Assembly (NCBI GenBank): GCA_947367725.1
Contig: CANBFZ010000051.1
Location: 1 to 8,810 of the forward strand
DNA: 8,810 bases
Source of the DNA: an uncultured Eubacterium sp.
GTDB lineage: Bacteria; Bacillota; Clostridia; Peptostreptococcales; Anaerovoracaceae
Reading direction: 5' to 3'
The notes under the pieces are model-generated. The model did no database searches. It saw nothing but the letters and a program-made list of their open reading frames with translations, and had not been told where the DNA came from. Shown piece by piece: positions 6,077 through 8,810 of this stretch; positions within the stretch are counted from its first letter, which is position 1; the number at the start of each line of letters is the position of its first letter. Position numbers and translations under genes: made by a program.

Positions 6077-6788
6077 GTGGCGTTACCAGCTTTCCGTTGA
6101 TGATTTTCGTCTGACTGTTTCCTACGAAAACAGTAGTAAACATATCGATATCATCATTGTTCTTCAAGTCCGCCAGGGTGCAGACTACTGCTGTTTCTCC
6201 CTCCCTGCCGATGTTTTTCACATAACCGCACGGGGTGTCCCATGCCTTAAAAGCGCTCATGAGGTCAGCTGCCTTGTCAATATAGTCATGGCGTTTCTTA
6301 CTCTTTGGATTGTACATGCATACCACAAAATCCGCCTCCGCCGCCAGTTTCAGACGCTTTTCAATCTTTTCCCATGGGGTCAGAAGGTCTGACAGAGAAA
6401 TGACCGAAAAATCATGAATCAGCGGTGCGCCCAAAACGGCTGCGCCGCTGCAGGCTGCCGTAATACCCGGCACCGTTACGATCTCTACTTCTGGATGGTC
6501 TTCTGCAACTTCTGCCATGACGCCTGCCATACCATAAACACCTGCATCCCCACTGCAGACAAACGCAACGGTTTTTCCTTCCAGGGCGGATTCCAGCGCC
6601 ATCCGGCACCGCTCCACCTCCTGCTTCATGGCAGTAGACTTGACTTCCTTGCCTGCGGTCAAATCTTTTACAAGCTCCACATACAAGGTGTACCCTACAA
6701 TCACGTCGCTTTCCTCGATGGCTTCTCTGGCCACCTGCGTCATGTAAGCGCTATTTCCCGGCCCAATGCCGACTACGTATATTTTCAT
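6057..6788 (-). CDS. cbiH: Cobalt-precorrin-3B C17-methyltransferase CbiH (CobJ)
   Basis: S-adenosylmethionine-dependent methyltransferase that methylates C17 of cobalt-precorrin-3 while the macrocycle contracts, giving cobalt-precorrin-4. The 243-residue length matches the family. Features of the class III tetrapyrrole methyltransferase fold are the N-terminal VGIGPGN (6-12), the SAM-site segment SGDAGVYGMAG (79-89), the PGITAACSGAAVLGAP stretch (107-122) with HDFSVISLSDLLTPW (125-139), and MYNPKSKKR (158-166), the last two being typical of CbiH/CobJ rather than of other corrin methyltransferases. KNIGREGE (191-198) lies near the C terminus. Translation starts at an ATG immediately after the hemA TAG, with AGAGG eight bases upstream. 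The 3' end overlaps cbiJ by 20 bases. In aerobes the CobJ enzyme needs precorrin-3B; the anaerobic neighbours here (CbiG, CbiJ) argue for the CbiH role. Confidence 0.96.
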   Translation of the reverse strand: MKIYVVGIGPGNSAYMTQVAREAIEESDVIVGYTLYVELVKDLTAGKEVKSTAMKQEVERCRMALESALEGKTVAFVCSGDAGVYGMAGVMAEVAEDHPEVEIVTVPGITAACSGAAVLGAPLIHDFSVISLSDLLTPWEKIEKRLKLAAEADFVVCMYNPKSKKRHDYIDKAADLMSAFKAWDTPCGYVKNIGREGETAVVCTLADLKNNDDIDMFTTVFVGNSQTKIINGKLVTPRGYKGV

Positions 6789-7796
6789 CTATATTGCCTC
6801 TTTCTCCCTGTGACTTTCCCGGAAACTGTACCATTTGTGAAAGTCAACGATGTATTTTTCAATGATTTTTTCTATTTCTTTCATCTGGGCTTCCTGCCGA
6901 GCATCCCGCTCATCTCTGCCCAAAGTGTCGATATCGTAATACCGCACGTTTGCAAGTTCTGAAACCTTCGGATCAATATCCCGCGGTACAGCCAGATCGA
7001 TAAAGACCTCCGGCACACGCCGCAATTTGGCTGCTTCTTCATAAAACACCGTATAATGCGGGCTTAAGGTTGCGCTGACCACGGCATCACTTTTGGCAAT
7101 CGCATCATAGCGGTCACTATAAATGACTGTCTTCGCACCGCGCGGTACAATATTTTCGCCGTGTCGATACTGCCGCAGTGTCATGGTGACTTCCATGCCC
7201 TCTTTCACCAAAAGTTCTGTTACCAGGCGCCCAATCATACCATTTCCAATGACAAGTACGTTTCTGATGGCAGGATTGGTTTTGAGAAGCCCAACGGCTC
7301 TGGATGCTGTAGAATTATCATCTACTTTAAAATCCACCAGCGTTTTTACCTTCTTTCCCGCGCTGACGCCGGTCCGAAACACCACGTTGAGAATGCTGTC
7401 AGTTGCCTTTGCGTGCTGCGCCGCTTTCAGTGCGTCGTCCACCTGGGTTACAATCTGATCGTCTCCCCAAATCTGCGATTCCGCACCGGAGGCTACCTTA
7501 CAGAGATGGACAATGGCTTCATCGCCTGCAAGGGTTTTGTTCATATGGGCATAAGCATGGTAGTCTGCGCCAATGATGTCACAAAGCGCCTGAAACGGAT
7601 TGACCGCCGCGCCTTCCCCAAGGGAGAGATAAAGCTCTGTTCTGTTGCAGGTAGCAATCAGCACACTGCCAAGTACCTGTGGGATTTCTTTCAGTTTTTC
7701 GTAAATGGTTTCTGTCTGGGTTTTGGTGCAGGAGAAAACTTCCCGCTCAGACAGGCTTGCCATGCTGTAGTCGATATAGGACATGACGATGTTCAA
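6789..7796 (-). CDS. hemA: Glutamyl-tRNA reductase HemA (short, divergent)
   Basis: Reduces glutamyl-tRNA(Glu) with NADPH to glutamate-1-semialdehyde, the committed step of C5-pathway tetrapyrrole synthesis. Visible marks are the catalytic cysteine C50 in ATCNRTELY (48-56), the GAESQIWGDDQI segment (104-115, usually GLDSxxxGExQI), a Rossmann nucleotide site VIGNGMIG (182-189) and DLAVPRDIDP (267-276). The N-terminal family motif, normally close to GLNHxTAPVxxRE, is degenerate here (SYIDYSMASLSERE, 6-19). Total length is 335 residues against the usual roughly 400-450, and only about 45 residues follow the Rossmann domain, so the C-terminal dimerisation region is strongly reduced. The TTG start is preferred because it overlaps the cbiG stop (TTGA), has an SD-like GGAAG eight bases away and supplies the first beta strand. 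The alternative is ATG at 7784 (331 residues). The TAG stop directly abuts the cbiH ATG. Confidence 0.93.
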   Translation of the reverse strand: MNIVMSYIDYSMASLSEREVFSCTKTQTETIYEKLKEIPQVLGSVLIATCNRTELYLSLGEGAAVNPFQALCDIIGADYHAYAHMNKTLAGDEAIVHLCKVASGAESQIWGDDQIVTQVDDALKAAQHAKATDSILNVVFRTGVSAGKKVKTLVDFKVDDNSTASRAVGLLKTNPAIRNVLVIGNGMIGRLVTELLVKEGMEVTMTLRQYRHGENIVPRGAKTVIYSDRYDAIAKSDAVVSATLSPHYTVFYEEAAKLRRVPEVFIDLAVPRDIDPKVSELANVRYYDIDTLGRDERDARQEAQMKEIEKIIEKYIVDFHKWYSFRESHREKEAI

Positions 7797-8791
7797 AACT
7801 TACACTTCCAATCTTTCATTGCCAGCGCACAGGTACAGCCGCCGCCGCTGGTCTTTGATAATATTCTTCTTCCGCCTTTGCTGCCCAGCACGGCGCTGCG
7901 CTCACAGACGTTGTCCACGCCCGTCACAGATTTCACCAGGTCAGAGCCGGAAAACTCGCCCTGCACCGCTGCAAGTTCTTCCGCCGTATAGGTCACAAAA
8001 GGAATTTTATACTTATGGCAAAACGCCAGAATACACGTTTCAAATTTTTTCAAATCAATGGAAGCAATCTGTTCCACTGCCTCGATTGCAATATTATTTT
8101 CTTCCAGATTTTTCAGAAGAAATTTCTCAAACTGTTCGCTGCTGACGCCCTTGCGGCAGCCTACGCCTACAGTTACAATTCTGGGCACTACGTTGAAGGT
8201 CGTCGGAAATGGCTTCTGATTTCCGGCAAGGGAAACGCAGATACCGATTTCCGTCTCGTCCAGGGTCAGTTCTTTCGGCATGTTTCCTTCAAAGGGAAAT
8301 CCGCTGTGAATACCGATTTTTTCCCCGGCAAGTACCGCAGATGATATGGTCTTGATGCCGCTCACATCCATAATTTTGCAGCCGGCGTATTTACTCCATA
8401 CATCGACTGCAAATTTTCCATTGATGTCGGTGGCTGTGGTCAAAATCACCTGGGCGCCAACAAGTTCTGCAATCTCCGCCGCCGCTTCGTTGGCACCGCC
8501 CAGATGGCCGCTGAGAATAGGAATGGCATACCGTCCGAATTCATCCATGACGATGACGGCAGGATCCACATCCTTTGTGCGAATCAGCGGTGCGATGAGC
8601 CGAACAGCAATCCCTGCCGCGCAGATAAAGACGAATACATCCTTTTCCGCAAAATGTTCCGACAGATAGTCTTTTGCGTCCGACTTACGGTCAAAAACTT
8701 CTGTCTCATGGCGCTGTCCAAGGGCAGCGGACAATTTTTCCGCCAGCTGCGTCCCTCTATCTGTAAACGCTAAAATACTGATGGTTTTCAT
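7793..8791 (-). CDS. cbiG: Cobalt-precorrin-5A hydrolase CbiG
   Basis: This cytoplasmic enzyme of the anaerobic cobalamin pathway opens the ring-A lactone of cobalt-precorrin-5A and releases the C20-derived two-carbon fragment as acetaldehyde, giving cobalt-precorrin-5B. The 332-residue protein shows the full CbiG architecture. An N-terminal domain carries an alanine/glycine-rich CAAGIAVRLIAPLIR segment (57-71) and the hallmark SGHLGGAN (94-101), followed by TTATDINGKFAVD (118-130). A middle linker domain covers about 135-205. The C-terminal domain opens with VGVGCRKG (208-215) and has GVDNVCERSAV (291-301) and a glycine-rich SGGGCTCALA (315-324). The last ten residues are unusually rich in Lys and Cys, a minor oddity. 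The start is an ATG right after an in-frame TAA, with a weak AGAGG about 11 bases upstream. Its stop overlaps the hemA TTG start by four bases (TTGA), which suggests coupled translation. Confidence 0.96.
   Translation of the reverse strand: MKTISILAFTDRGTQLAEKLSAALGQRHETEVFDRKSDAKDYLSEHFAEKDVFVFICAAGIAVRLIAPLIRTKDVDPAVIVMDEFGRYAIPILSGHLGGANEAAAEIAELVGAQVILTTATDINGKFAVDVWSKYAGCKIMDVSGIKTISSAVLAGEKIGIHSGFPFEGNMPKELTLDETEIGICVSLAGNQKPFPTTFNVVPRIVTVGVGCRKGVSSEQFEKFLLKNLEENNIAIEAVEQIASIDLKKFETCILAFCHKYKIPFVTYTAEELAAVQGEFSGSDLVKSVTGVDNVCERSAVLGSKGGRRILSKTSGGGCTCALAMKDWKCKF
7805..7809 (-). promoter_or_regulatory. Ribosome binding site that favours the hemA TTG start
   Basis: On the minus strand GGAAG lies eight bases before the TTG at 7796, which is normal spacing. 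The first in-frame ATG (7784) would be 20 bases from it and has no purine-rich stretch of its own nearby. This supports TTG as the hemA start. The site lies inside the last codons of cbiG. Confidence 0.5.
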
Positions 8792-8810
8792 TTATTTGCT
8801 TGCCTCTCTG
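8792..8810 (-). CDS. Possible 3' tail of an upstream gene (partial)
   Basis: A TAA stop (8794-8792) sits directly before the cbiG ATG and in the same frame. The codons leading into it would encode Arg-Glu-Ala-Ser-Lys and then stop. All other genes in this cluster abut or overlap, so another cobalamin gene ending here is plausible. Only five codons are visible, so no product can be named, and the TAA may be chance. Confidence 0.3.

Overview
The window is a single-direction gene cluster. Nine complete genes all lie on the minus strand and are read from right to left. Together they run from glutamyl-tRNA to uroporphyrinogen III, precorrin-2 and sirohydrochlorin, and include three steps of the anaerobic (early cobalt insertion) corrin-ring pathway. 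Base composition looks close to half G+C. The CobA-HemD fusion, the short divergent HemA, the CbiG/CbiH/CbiJ set and the lack of hemE/hemF/hemG/hemH all point to an anaerobic low-to-mid G+C Firmicute, most likely in the class Clostridia. That is an inference from gene content; I cannot name a genus.

Layout in transcription order (high to low coordinates): a possible tail of an upstream gene at the window edge; cbiG (7793-8791); hemA (6789-7796, TTG start); cbiH/cobJ (6057-6788); cbiJ/cobK (5294-6076, GTG start); a short SirC-type precorrin-2 dehydrogenase (4840-5304); hemC (3965-4840); a cobA-hemD fusion (2496-3968); a 172-base gap packed with hairpins; hemB (1343-2323); hemL (81-1346). Every junction except cobA-hemD/hemB overlaps or abuts (4, 0, 20, 11, 1, 4 and 4 bases), so the genes are probably co-transcribed and translationally coupled. 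About 80 bases follow hemL, and no terminator is visible there.

How the genes work together: HemA reduces glutamyl-tRNA to glutamate-1-semialdehyde, HemL turns that into 5-aminolevulinate, HemB makes porphobilinogen, HemC makes hydroxymethylbilane, and the HemD half of the fusion cyclises it to uroporphyrinogen III. The CobA half methylates this to precorrin-2, which SirC oxidises to sirohydrochlorin. After cobalt insertion by a chelatase not in this window, CbiH, CbiG and CbiJ carry out ring contraction/C17 methylation, removal of the C20-derived fragment and a ring reduction. No heme-branch gene is present, so the cluster looks dedicated to corrinoid (and possibly siroheme) synthesis.

The enzymes are known families. 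The least explained sequence is the gap between cobA-hemD and hemB. It holds four consecutive hairpins about 42-48 bases apart, each with a 6-7 bp outer stem, an asymmetric internal loop and an inner stem. Two share a clear sequence pattern with different but fully paired outer stems, and the last one spans the hemD stop codon. I see no CRISPR array, tRNA, rRNA, transposase or phage gene.
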